This document shows, in pieces, positions 9,339 through 16,574 of a stretch of DNA of 64,000 bases. Under the pieces are notes generated by a model. It made no database searches, was not told the origin of the DNA, and saw only the letters and a list, made by a program, of their open reading frames with translations. This DNA is from Pseudomonas sp. CFBP13508 (GTDB lineage Bacteria > Pseudomonadota > Gammaproteobacteria > Pseudomonadales > Pseudomonadaceae): contig NZ_QFZZ01000002.1 of NCBI RefSeq assembly GCF_005233515.1, forward strand, positions 124,001-188,000, given 5' to 3'. How positions within the stretch are numbered: position 1 is the stretch's first letter; every line of letters begins with the position of its first letter. A program made the translations under genes and the position numbers.

Positions 9339-9399
9339 CTCTGCTCTCTTTTGTAAATGCAGCTTTTATTAGATGCAGCGCGCACAGCGCCAAAAAGTC

Positions 9400-10020
9400 T
9401 TAACGCAGGGCTTTCCAGGCAGCCACATAGGCCTTGGCATTGACCGCCACCTGCTCGGGCGTCATGCCCGGTTTGAACAGGCCGGAACCGAGACCGAAAC
9501 CTTTCACACCGGCATCGATAAAGGCCTGCATGTTGTCCGGTGTGATCCCGCCGACCGGCGCCAGCACCGTGCCGGCTGGCAACACCGCTAGCCAGGCCTT
9601 GACGACCGCCGGGTTCATTTGTTCGGCCGGAAACAGCTTGAGAATGTCCGCGCCCTCGGCCAATGCGGCGAAGGCTTCGGTCGGCGTGGCCACGCCCGGC
9701 GACAGGTACAGCCCCGCCGCTTTCGCCGCGCGCAACACTTTGGCATCGCTGTGCGGCATGACGATCACTTGGCCGCCAGCCGCTTTGACCTGCTCGACCT
9801 GCTCGGGGCTGAGCACCGTGCCGGCACCGATCAGGCAATCGGCGGGCAGCGCATCACGCAGGATGCGGATACTTTCGTACGGCGATGGAGAATTGAGCGG
9901 TACTTCGATGACGCGAAATCCGGCGGAATACAGGACTTCTCCGACAGCCGCCGCTTCCTGCGGTTGCAGGCCACGCAGAATCGCGATCAGACCGTTTTGT
10001 GCCAGTGCTTGCTTGAGCAT
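9400..10020 (-). CDS. dgoA: 2-dehydro-3-deoxy-6-phosphogalactonate aldolase
   Basis: 206 aa, class I KDPG/KDPGal aldolase fold. It cleaves KDPGal to pyruvate and glyceraldehyde 3-phosphate. E39 (VIEVPLNSPSPYES) and the Schiff-base lysine K128 (ILKLFPAEQ) are in place; the PLNSPSP segment is typical of galactonate-type rather than Entner-Doudoroff KDPG enzymes. It follows dgoK by 18 bp, so the two are co-translated from one transcript. Confidence 0.93.
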   Translation of the reverse strand: MLKQALAQNGLIAILRGLQPQEAAAVGEVLYSAGFRVIEVPLNSPSPYESIRILRDALPADCLIGAGTVLSPEQVEQVKAAGGQVIVMPHSDAKVLRAAKAAGLYLSPGVATPTEAFAALAEGADILKLFPAEQMNPAVVKAWLAVLPAGTVLAPVGGITPDNMQAFIDAGVKGFGLGSGLFKPGMTPEQVAVNAKAYVAAWKALR

Positions 10021-10038
10021 GTCAGGCCTCCAGTCAGG

Positions 10039-11028
10039 TTAACGGGATGAGGAATCGATCAGTCCGGCGGCGCGCGCCAGTTGCCACAAGCCACGCTCGG
10101 TGGCCTGCTCGGCCAACGTCACCTGAGCAAAGCCGCAGGCGTCGAGGGCACGGCGATATCGCGTGCACAGTTGCGCATTGCCGATGAGCACGATCGATGG
10201 AAGATTTGCTTGATTGCGCCGGCGCCGCTGCACATTGGCGAGCGCGGCCAGCTCATGGCCGATCATCAGGCCGGACAGATAATCCGCCTGAGCAGTCGGG
10301 CTCAGTTCACCGGTGAGGCCGAGGGTGCGGGCGCTGAACAAGGTCGACAGCACGCCGAGCTCAGCATCTGTCGACAGCGCAATTTGCACGCCGCGATCGA
10401 ACGCCTGCGCATCGAAGGTCGGGCTCGGCTGCTGAGTACGGCCGAGAATGCTGTGCTCGCTGAGCACGGCGAAGACTTCGCCAGTCATGAACGTGTCGAA
10501 ATGAGTGATGCGGCCATCGACCACTTCCACCCATTTCGAGTGGCTGCCGGGCAGGCCGATCAGCAGATCGCTACCCGCCTCGGCCGGCAGACTCTGCAGC
10601 ACGCCGAGGACTTGGGTTTCTTCGCCACGCATTACATTCGGCAGACGCGAACGCTGGATCACGCCCGGGACGATATGCACCGGCGTACCGCGCAAGCTGA
10701 CAACGGTTTGTAGGGAATTTCCGAGATGGGCGACGTCGGCCGGCGTCTCGCAGTAAGCCGCTTCGCGCCAGCCCTGCGCACTGCCGAGCATGCCGCAAGC
10801 GATTACCGGCAGATCCGGCTGCGCATCGAGCCAGTCACCACAGGCCTCGTCGAAGGCCAGTTCAAACCCATCGGCGCATTCACGGCCGTGGATGATTCGC
10901 GGGGTCTTGGGCAACTGCATGATCCCGGACGACAGCGCACGCTGCTCCAGCACCACACCGTCCGCCGCGAGTTTGTAAGCACGTAATGAGGTCGTCCCCC
11001 AATCGAGCGCGATCAATTGCGCCTGCAT
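10039..11028 (-). CDS. dgoK: 2-dehydro-3-deoxygalactonokinase
   Basis: 329 aa. It phosphorylates KDGal with ATP. The N-terminal phosphate-1 loop of the actin-like kinase fold is LIALDWGTTSLRAYKL. First gene of the dgo operon. The start ATG follows AGGTGAAGCG; this leader and the first two codons (ATG CAG) recur upstream of the sugar dehydrogenase at 26 kb. The protein is somewhat longer than E. coli DgoK, as I recall. Confidence 0.94.
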   Translation of the reverse strand: MQAQLIALDWGTTSLRAYKLAADGVVLEQRALSSGIMQLPKTPRIIHGRECADGFELAFDEACGDWLDAQPDLPVIACGMLGSAQGWREAAYCETPADVAHLGNSLQTVVSLRGTPVHIVPGVIQRSRLPNVMRGEETQVLGVLQSLPAEAGSDLLIGLPGSHSKWVEVVDGRITHFDTFMTGEVFAVLSEHSILGRTQQPSPTFDAQAFDRGVQIALSTDAELGVLSTLFSARTLGLTGELSPTAQADYLSGLMIGHELAALANVQRRRRNQANLPSIVLIGNAQLCTRYRRALDACGFAQVTLAEQATERGLWQLARAAGLIDSSSR

Positions 11029-11066
11029 CGCTTCACCTGTTTTGTTTTTGGCAGTGAGTGCGATGG

Positions 11067-11096
11067 ACTATAAACCCGAAGGATGTGAAATCTCAA
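11067..11096 (-). promoter_or_regulatory. dgo operon promoter
   Basis: On the minus strand TTGAGA (11096-11091), 18-bp spacer, TATAGT (11072-11067). Predicted start near 11060, about 32 nt before dgoK. Sequence and spacing are repeated at 26306-26335. Confidence 0.7.
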
Positions 11097-11110
11097 TATA
11101 TAAATATCAA

Positions 11111-11125
11111 TCCCATATTATGGGA
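11111..11125. promoter_or_regulatory. Operator palindrome of the dgo operon
   Basis: TCCCATATTATGGGA is a perfect 15-bp palindrome (7-bp arms, single central T). Its centre is 46 bp from the upstream edge of the -10 box, i.e. upstream of -35, which fits an activator or looping regulator of the IclR type. The same site at the same distance occurs at 26349-26365. Confidence 0.7.
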
Positions 11126-11310
11126 CGCGTCGACAGTAACGGTATCACCTCGCTCAAAACGCCCCCCCGGCTGCAAGGATGGCGATCGAATGCCGCGAAA
11201 GGCCAAGTCAGGCTTGCACGGACAAAATGCAAGGTTCGCCATGCCACTGCGGTCGGGAAATATTCAGGTAGAGCGGCCCTCGAAAGAGGCAAGGCCGGAC
11301 GGGATATCTT

Positions 11311-11805
11311 TCATTTTGCATGGCCAGTTGTCAGCAAATCCGCGCTAGGTACCTGCATAATCTTGGAAAAATACGTCTTGTATGTAGTGGAATGGACTCT
11401 ATACACACAGGAAAAGGAATCTCTGGCTTTTAAAAGGGGATCAAGTGTTTCCCCTTTCAGGCGCCTTTCTCCCCCCTCATCGTCTACCGACTCGTCAAAA
11501 ATGACATCTGCCCTATAAATTAACGAGTCAGGTGAAACCCTCTCGATAAACCCGAAGCCGGACTGTTTAATTCGGTGTGCCTGAGAAAAATCAAGATCAC
11601 TTGTCAACGAGCAGACCAGCCCACGCCCTATAGACGACTTGAACAGGCCGAGAAGTTCCACGTCGGACTTGAAATAAACTTGATAAATTCCGGTAGTACG
11701 AAGCCGCTCTGTCTTTTCGTATTTAAGGTTAGCAATGGGCCGGCCATGATTCAAAGAACAAGCCGAGAGCACCGATATACATATTGCCAAGATCAAAACC
11801 TTCAT
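11311..11805 (-). CDS. Lipoprotein, probable immunity protein to the adjacent lipase-like effector
   Basis: 164 aa. It has a lipoprotein signal with lipobox LSAC (lipidated C16), so the mature part is anchored in the envelope. No family recognised. The gene lies 6 bp after the lipase-like gene. Lipoproteins encoded next to type VI lipase effectors are commonly their periplasmic immunity proteins, so that role is inferred from position. Codon and base use are visibly AT-richer than in neighbours, a sign of recent acquisition. Confidence 0.7.
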   Translation of the reverse strand: MKVLILAICISVLSACSLNHGRPIANLKYEKTERLRTTGIYQVYFKSDVELLGLFKSSIGRGLVCSLTSDLDFSQAHRIKQSGFGFIERVSPDSLIYRADVIFDESVDDEGGERRLKGETLDPLLKARDSFSCVYRVHSTTYKTYFSKIMQVPSADLLTTGHAK

Positions 11806-11811
11806 AGGCGG

Positions 11812-12552
11812 TTACCCCTTGATCCATTTGAATATTGACTCCGCTACAATCTGTCGCGCTGACTTTCCACCGGGCAAGGCATGAGCATACATAAAGTTGG
11901 CATCTGCGTGATTGATATCGAGCCGCCCCATGACATTCGGCCCTTCGGAGATCTCCCATTGCTCACCGAGGTCTGCAACCAGATCTGACAGGTTCCAATC
12001 GACCGCAGCGGCCCTGATATTTACCCAATACTGCGCTTTAGGCTTGGGAACCTGACGATATATTTTCGAAATACCATATACGATTTTGCCGTGTCCTACG
12101 GGATCCAGGGTCACCAAAATTTTTATTTTGAAACCGCGCTCGGTTAAAACGGCAGACAAATGAGCATCGTTCCAGCCACCCAAACTGTGGCCGATGATAT
12201 AAATCGCAGTATTGCAACTTGGAATTTTTCGAATAACGTTACGCTCCAGATCCTCCTCACTCATAAATGAGTTATAACCAAGGGGCAACGTCGTACAAGA
12301 TTTCTGTATCTCCAGCGCTTCGATGTCCGCGTCGACCATGTCTCGCACATAGTCGACATTGTGATTGGGACCATCAACGTAATACCGTTCCTGATCGCCA
12401 GCTCCACCAACAAGAAAAACCATTGCATCGCGGATGCTTACTGTTACTTGCTTGACCGATTGATCTGTCTTGCAAGTAAGTGTATGACTCACGGGATCCC
12501 TTTTCGCCATTGCCGGTGGTGGAGCCTCCGCTGTTGCACTTCCATTTGCCAT
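11812..12552 (-). CDS. Lipase-like alpha/beta hydrolase, candidate type VI effector (Tle-like)
   Basis: 246 aa. A GxSxG nucleophile elbow at IIGHSLGGW (S123) and plausible partners D150 (LVTLDPVGHG) and H215 (DINHADANF) make a complete catalytic triad. No signal peptide; the N-terminus is Ala/Pro-rich as in T6SS cargo. It is encoded directly after a PAAR gene and before a lipoprotein gene, the usual order of carrier, effector and immunity. It would act on membrane lipids of target cells. Which Tle family it belongs to is unclear; other ester substrates are possible. Confidence 0.72.
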   Translation of the reverse strand: MANGSATAEAPPPAMAKRDPVSHTLTCKTDQSVKQVTVSIRDAMVFLVGGAGDQERYYVDGPNHNVDYVRDMVDADIEALEIQKSCTTLPLGYNSFMSEEDLERNVIRKIPSCNTAIYIIGHSLGGWNDAHLSAVLTERGFKIKILVTLDPVGHGKIVYGISKIYRQVPKPKAQYWVNIRAAAVDWNLSDLVADLGEQWEISEGPNVMGRLDINHADANFMYAHALPGGKSARQIVAESIFKWIKG

Positions 12553-12558
12553 CTCTAA

Positions 12559-13053
12559 TTACTCCACAAATAATTTAATCGTCTCAGCCAGGTGCGAACT
12601 GACGGTATGGGTAAATCCCGCCGCATCCGTCACGCCAGACTCTTCACTGCCGTCACCCCGCTGAATGATGTAAGGGTGATAAGAGACCGGCTCTCCGGTG
12701 TCCTGATTGACTACTTGCAACCTGTCAGTGAAATGCACCGGCATCGGCAGCAACCCGCTAAACGCGGCCCCTCCCCCGCTCTGGCCGATAATCACCGTGC
12801 CTGAGCCACCGATCACGACATTGCCATGCCCACCAGTGCTGTCGAGCATCGCGGCATTCAGGCCGTTAATGAAAACGGTGCCGGAGACCGCTCCGGTGAT
12901 AGGGCTGCCACACGCTCATTTATCGGTCATGCGTGCAGCAGCGAGGCAATCGAAAAACACGTCCGGCGAGCCGGAGACAATCGCGTTGGTGCCGTGACCT
13001 GGCAGTGGGCAGGCGGTTGGGTCGGTGACGCGAGCTGCGGGTTTACCACTCAA
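12559..13053 (-). pseudogene. PAAR-domain spike protein with an in-frame TGA at codon 46
   Basis: 165 codons when read through. It starts with TTG (AAGGAGC 6 nt upstream) in a TTGA overlap with the stop of the gene before. The frame begins MSGKPAARVTDPTACPLPGH, typical PAAR, and after codon 46 continues ACGSPITGAVSGTVFINGLN with the PAAR pattern intact, then a 60-residue C-terminal extension after the PAAR core. The TGA (12918-12916) falls in MTDK-stop-ACG, where relatives carry an ordinary residue. Most likely a nonsense mutation; sequencing error, or much less likely selenocysteine, are alternatives. Reinitiation at the ATG at 12849 could make only the C-terminal part. Confidence 0.8.
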
Positions 13054-13712
13054 TTCAAAGCTCCTTGCTTAAGGGATGCCGGGGATGGCTGATAGATGTC
13101 GATGTCGGTCGCGGCAAAGCGCCAGCGATTGTCGACCGGGTCGAACAGAGCATGACAATGCTCACGGCTTACAGGTGATGTGGCGGTTTGTATGGCACGC
13201 CAGGCTTCGTTGGCTTGCCACCTCAACTCGGCAGGCGTTGCATCATCAAGTTCGTTGAGCCAGGCGTTGTAGTTGCGCAGGTGATTGCGCTCGAAAGTCG
13301 ATTGCAGCAAGTCGCCCATTTCCACGCCAAGGTCCAGATGATGTCTGGAGGTCCAGCGCCCCACTTCGGAGTAGACGTGCCAGCCCATCGGGATCAACGC
13401 ACCGTTTTTCAACAGAGAATGGCCGGCGAGAGCGACGAAGCCGCAACAGATGTGCAGCATCAGCCAGCCTTGATGAGCGTCGATAATCGCTGTGGGATCA
13501 AAGGTTCTCAGCGCTTCCACACGGTATTCGCCGAGGCCGGCGCTGCGCGACATCAACTCAGCGTCGAGCCGCGACACGAAAGCCCGTATAGCCACGCCGC
13601 CAGTGCGCTGGGCCATGCAGAGAATTTCGACAACCTGTCGATTCGGGTCGTCAGAAGAGCCGGTAGTTTTCACCAGACCATACAGACGCATGGACGCCTG
13701 CAGTCCGCTCAT
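13050..13712 (-). CDS. Hypothetical protein encoded ahead of the PAAR gene
   Basis: 220 aa, family not recognised. Visible features are a Gly/Ala/Leu-rich central hydrophobic patch (GWLMLHICCGFVALAGHSLL) that is too polar and short to be a sure membrane span, and many Trp/Arg/His residues in the C-terminal half. The stop overlaps the TTG start of the PAAR gene, implying coupled translation, and the gene order suggests a chaperone or adaptor that loads the PAAR/effector. It does not resemble the DUF4123 or Eag (DUF1795) adaptors I know. A 21-codon frame at 13709-13774 overlaps its start but lacks a good ribosome site. Confidence 0.65.
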   Translation of the reverse strand: MSGLQASMRLYGLVKTTGSSDDPNRQVVEILCMAQRTGGVAIRAFVSRLDAELMSRSAGLGEYRVEALRTFDPTAIIDAHQGWLMLHICCGFVALAGHSLLKNGALIPMGWHVYSEVGRWTSRHHLDLGVEMGDLLQSTFERNHLRNYNAWLNELDDATPAELRWQANEAWRAIQTATSPVSREHCHALFDPVDNRWRFAATDIDIYQPSPASLKQGALN

Positions 13713-13871
13713 AGCTGGTCACTCATTGACGCAGCGAGGGCTCCACAGGCGCGGAGAAATTTTGCCAGATACATTGCAGGTGTCGTCCGTGAGCGCGCAA
13801 AAATGGCGCACAGAATGCCGGACTAGAGCAGTGGCGACAACCGAATCAGCAGTAGATTGCCATCATTGTGC

Positions 13872-14351
13872 TCAGCCCTCGGCAAATTCGCGCAACACCT
13901 TGCCATCCATGCGATACCGCACCCATTCCTCCTGCGGTTGCGCACCGAGCGACTTGTAGAATTCGATGGCCGGGGTGTTCCATTCCAGCACGCTCCATTC
14001 GAAGCGGCCGCAGTCGTTGGCGCAGGCGATTTTTGCCAGGTGGCGCAGCAGGGTTTTGCCGGCGCCGCCGCCGCGTTGTTCGGGGGTGATGTAGAGGTCT
14101 TCGAGGTACAGGCAATTGCTGCCCAGCCACGTTGAATAACTGAAGAAGAACACCGCGAAGCCGATCGGCAAGCCGTCGCGCAGGCAGATCAGGCCATGGG
14201 CGGTGGCGCCTTCGCCGAACAGGCTGCGTTCGATGTCAGCGACGCTGGCGATGACTTCGTGACGGGCCTTCTCGAAATCTGCCAGTTCGGTGATGAAGGT
14301 GAGGATTTGCGGCGAATCGCTGGGGGTCGCCGGGCGGATTTCGATCGTCAT
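13872..14351 (-). CDS. GNAT-family N-acetyltransferase
   Basis: 159 aa, complete GNAT fold. The acetyl-CoA loop is YITPEQRGGGAGKTLLRHLA (Q/R-x-x-G-x-G/A pattern), preceded by the beta-4 strand LYLEDLYI and followed by WNTPAIEFYKSLGA. The layout resembles the spermidine/thialysine (SAT-like) acetyltransferases, so a small amine substrate is plausible but unproven. Stand-alone gene. Confidence 0.88.
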   Translation of the reverse strand: MTIEIRPATPSDSPQILTFITELADFEKARHEVIASVADIERSLFGEGATAHGLICLRDGLPIGFAVFFFSYSTWLGSNCLYLEDLYITPEQRGGGAGKTLLRHLAKIACANDCGRFEWSVLEWNTPAIEFYKSLGAQPQEEWVRYRMDGKVLREFAEG

Positions 14352-14456
14352 GGACGGGCCTTGTGTGCAAATTAAAGCGCCATACTAAGGCGCGCAGCGG
14401 CGCTCGTCACATGGCAAACATACTGACCTGCCCAATTTGCTGAACACTGTTGCCCT

Positions 14457-14546
14457 TGTGGGAGCGAGCCTGCTCGCGGAAGCATTCTGTCAGTTGAATC
14501 AACGTCTGACTGAAATGACGCTTTCGCGAGCAGGCTCGCTCCCACA
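14457..14546. repeat. REPIN (C variant)
   Basis: Arms TGTGGGAGCGAGCCTGCTCG and its reverse complement around a spacer of about 45 bp, in the divergent gap between the GNAT and HD-domain genes, ending 30 bp before the HD gene start. Confidence 0.9.
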
Positions 14547-14576
14547 GTTGATACCGCACATTCTGAAAGGATGCTT

Positions 14577-15230
14577 ATGACCGTTAACTGTTTTGCGCCG
14601 ATGGAAGCACTGGCGTCAGCGCTACTCTCACATGCACTGGAACCCTCGGATGACGGCGCCCACGACCTCGCCCACCTGCAACGGGTCTGGCATAACGCCC
14701 GCACCCTGCATGCAACCGAAGGCGGCGATCTCGAAGTCTTGCTGGCAGCCGTGCTGCTGCACGACTGCGTAGCGGTCGAAAAAAACTCACCATTGCGCGC
14801 GCAGGCTTCGCGTCTGGCAGCGGACAAAGCCTCATCCGTGCTGAAGGAAATGAATTGGCCCAACGAGAAAATCAGCAACGTCGCCCACGCCATCGAAGCC
14901 CACAGTTTCTCTGCCAACATCACCCCAATCACGCTCGAAGCGAAAATCGTCCAGGACGCCGATCGCCTCGACTCGCTGGGCATGCTCGGTGTTGCCCGAA
15001 CCTTCTATGTGGCCGGGCGCATGGGCTCGGCGCTGTACGACCCAGAGGATCCCGAAGCGCTTGAGCGCGAGTACGACGACACGCGTTTTTGCCTCGATCA
15101 TTTCCAGACCAAACTGCTACATCTGGCCGACGGTTTTCAAACGGTGACCGGTCAGCGCCTGGCGCACATTCGTCATCAACGACTGAAGGGTTTCATGGAG
15201 CAGTTCAAGGAAGAGATCGGCATCGTCTGA
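14577..15230 (+). CDS. HD-domain phosphohydrolase (YedJ-like)
   Basis: 217 aa from the ATG 6 nt after GAAAGG (an ATG two codons earlier overlaps the ribosome site). Metal-binding HD motifs are visible: HDLAHLQRVW near residue 30 and VLLHDCVAVEKNS near residue 60, with a third at VQDADRLDSLG. Such proteins hydrolyse phosphate esters, often nucleotides; the substrate here is unknown. Single gene preceded by a REPIN. Confidence 0.87.
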   Translation: MTVNCFAPMEALASALLSHALEPSDDGAHDLAHLQRVWHNARTLHATEGGDLEVLLAAVLLHDCVAVEKNSPLRAQASRLAADKASSVLKEMNWPNEKISNVAHAIEAHSFSANITPITLEAKIVQDADRLDSLGMLGVARTFYVAGRMGSALYDPEDPEALEREYDDTRFCLDHFQTKLLHLADGFQTVTGQRLAHIRHQRLKGFMEQFKEEIGIV

Positions 15231-15338
15231 ACAGCAGAGACGTGACCCCGGCGAAGACCGTTCGTCGATCATCGGGCACCAATCCGTCACCAGGGCTGAC
15301 CAACCCAGTGTAAGGATTCCAATCACTGGAGAAGCCCT

Positions 15339-15683
15339 ATGATCCCGTCAAGGTTGACCGCTTTCGTCTTCAGCGCCCTGCTCTGCCCTGCGGTGTTCGC
15401 CGCCTCGTCCACGGCAGCGGGCACTGGCCCTACCGATCCGACCCCGCCACGCGCGCCTGCTATCAACAGTGCCCCCGGAATGAATACCGATGGCTCCGGT
15501 GTGCCGCTGATCAATCAGCCACCCGCCACCGGGACCGACCCGCGCACCCAGGGCAGCGATCCGGGGCGTCAGGGCGGCATGAACACGCCTGACTCTCCTG
15601 CCACGGCGCCTGACAATGCAGGCCCCGGTGTCGGCTCGAAAACCACCACCGGTGGCTCCGGTTCCGAAGGTGCCGGTCAGTAG
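15339..15683 (+). CDS. Small exported Pro/Gly/Thr-rich protein
   Basis: 114 aa, no known family. Residues 1-21 are a Sec signal peptide (MIPSRLTAFVFSALLCPAVF, cleavage after AFA). The mature part is low complexity (Pro, Gly, Thr, Asp, Asn) without predicted secondary structure and ends in a Gly-rich tail. A ribosome site (GGAGAAG) precedes the ATG. It heads three small same-strand genes (15.3-16.4 kb). Confidence 0.65.
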   Translation: MIPSRLTAFVFSALLCPAVFAASSTAAGTGPTDPTPPRAPAINSAPGMNTDGSGVPLINQPPATGTDPRTQGSDPGRQGGMNTPDSPATAPDNAGPGVGSKTTTGGSGSEGAGQ

Positions 15684-15727
15684 TTCGCCGACGCGAGCGC
15701 CCTATTCACTCCCATGAAGAGGTAACC

Positions 15728-15985
15728 ATGAACGTCGACAAAGACCTGGAAAAAGAAGTTCTCACCCGCCTGCTGCACGCCCATCCCAACGGCCTGGGCA
15801 AGGAGGTGCTGGACAATTACCGGGGCGAGAAAGTCGTGGCCAGCGCCCTCGCCTCGCTGCAGGATCGCGGGCTGATTCACCATGGTCATGTGACCTTGAG
15901 CGAAGCGGGCGAACACTCGCTGAACCTGCCGATCAAGCTCAGCGCGGCTGGCGTAGAAGCCGCACAGAAACTCGATCAGCAATAG
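15728..15985 (+). CDS. Small protein with winged-helix-like C-terminal part
   Basis: 85 aa, cytosolic. The pattern of helices followed by SALASLQDRGLIHHGHVTLS and EAGEHSL resembles the recognition helix and wing of MarR/ArsR-type folds, but it is too short and diverged to assign. Preceded by AAGAGGTAACC. Middle gene of a trio with the exported protein and the Rho_N-like protein. Confidence 0.65.
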   Translation: MNVDKDLEKEVLTRLLHAHPNGLGKEVLDNYRGEKVVASALASLQDRGLIHHGHVTLSEAGEHSLNLPIKLSAAGVEAAQKLDQQ

Positions 15986-16048
15986 TTCCGAAGCCGCTCG
16001 CTGCAGGCGTAGCGAGCGGTTGAATCTGCACACAGGAGGAGAAATCCC

Positions 16049-16429
16049 ATGCCTCGTGGAAGCAAAGACAAATACACCAGCGAACAGAAGCGCAAAGCCG
16101 AGCACATCGAAGACAGCTACGAGAAAAAGGGCGTGTCGAAAGATGAGGCTGAGGCTCGCGCCTGGGCGACGGTCAACAAACAATCCGGCGGCGGCGAGAA
16201 GTCCGGTGGCTCGGGGCGCAAGAAGCCCGCCAGTGCCAAGTCGGAAGATCGCAAAGAGTCATCGCGCCGCGCGGTGGCCAGCCGCAAGGGCCATTCACGC
16301 AACAGCGAGACTTCGAAGGATACGCAGACTGTCGATAGCCTGATGAAGGAAGCCCGAGCGAAGAATATTCCGGGGCGCTCGTCGATGCGCAAGCAGGAGT
16401 TGATTGAGGCGTTGCGCAAGGCGGGCTAG
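16049..16429 (+). CDS. Basic Rho_N-like protein (often annotated plasmid stabilisation protein)
   Basis: 126 aa, rich in Lys, Arg, Ser and Gly. The N-terminus (MPRGSKDKYTSEQKRKAEHI) with the helical segment EEDSY..KGVSKDEAEARAWATVNK matches the small family usually labelled plasmid stabilisation protein. The C-terminal 30 residues (SLMKEARAKNIPGRSSMRKQ and following LIEALRKAG) look like the Rho N-terminal nucleic-acid-binding fold. The disordered linker between is Ser/Lys-rich. Likely nucleic-acid associated; role unknown. AGGAGGAG lies 6 nt before the ATG. Confidence 0.75.
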   Translation: MPRGSKDKYTSEQKRKAEHIEDSYEKKGVSKDEAEARAWATVNKQSGGGEKSGGSGRKKPASAKSEDRKESSRRAVASRKGHSRNSETSKDTQTVDSLMKEARAKNIPGRSSMRKQELIEALRKAG

Positions 16430-16441
16430 AACGACGCCCAC

Positions 16442-16514
16442 TGTAGGAGCTGCCGAAGGCTGCGATCTTTTGCTTTTCAAGATCAAAAGATCGCAGCCTT
16501 CGGCAGCTCCGACA
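16442..16514. repeat. Palindromic repeat, GAGCTGCCGAAGGCTGCGATC family
   Basis: Long, near-perfect inverted repeat: TGTAGGAGCTGCCGAAGGCT at the left and its reverse complement at the right around a short TTTTGCTTTTC-type loop. A second Pseudomonas interspersed palindrome family, distinct from the REP of GTGGGAGC type; another copy is at 42546-42616. It could terminate transcription of both converging genes. Confidence 0.8.
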
Positions 16515-16541
16515 GGAGATTTGTGTAAGACACAGATTCAA

Positions 16542-16565
16542 TGTGGGAGTGAGCCTGCTCGCGAT
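16542..16565 (+). repeat. Single REP sequence
   Basis: TGTGGGAGTGAGCCTGCTCG, one arm only, with one substitution; no partner before the kinase stop codon at 16575. A decayed or half REPIN. Confidence 0.8.
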
Positions 16566-16574
16566 AGCCATTTA

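Noticed and set aside
11058-11518. Plus-strand frames over the dgo promoter and lipoprotein gene
   Set aside because: They cross the promoter palindrome and the opposite gene, and lack ribosome sites.
12881-12918. Firm call of a selenoprotein at the PAAR gene
   Set aside because: Only a 6-bp stem supports it; a nonsense mutation is far more likely, so it is kept only as an alternative to test.
11311-13712. Prophage or integrative element
   Set aside because: No integrase, attachment repeats or phage structural genes; PAAR plus effector plus lipoprotein fits a T6SS cargo module.
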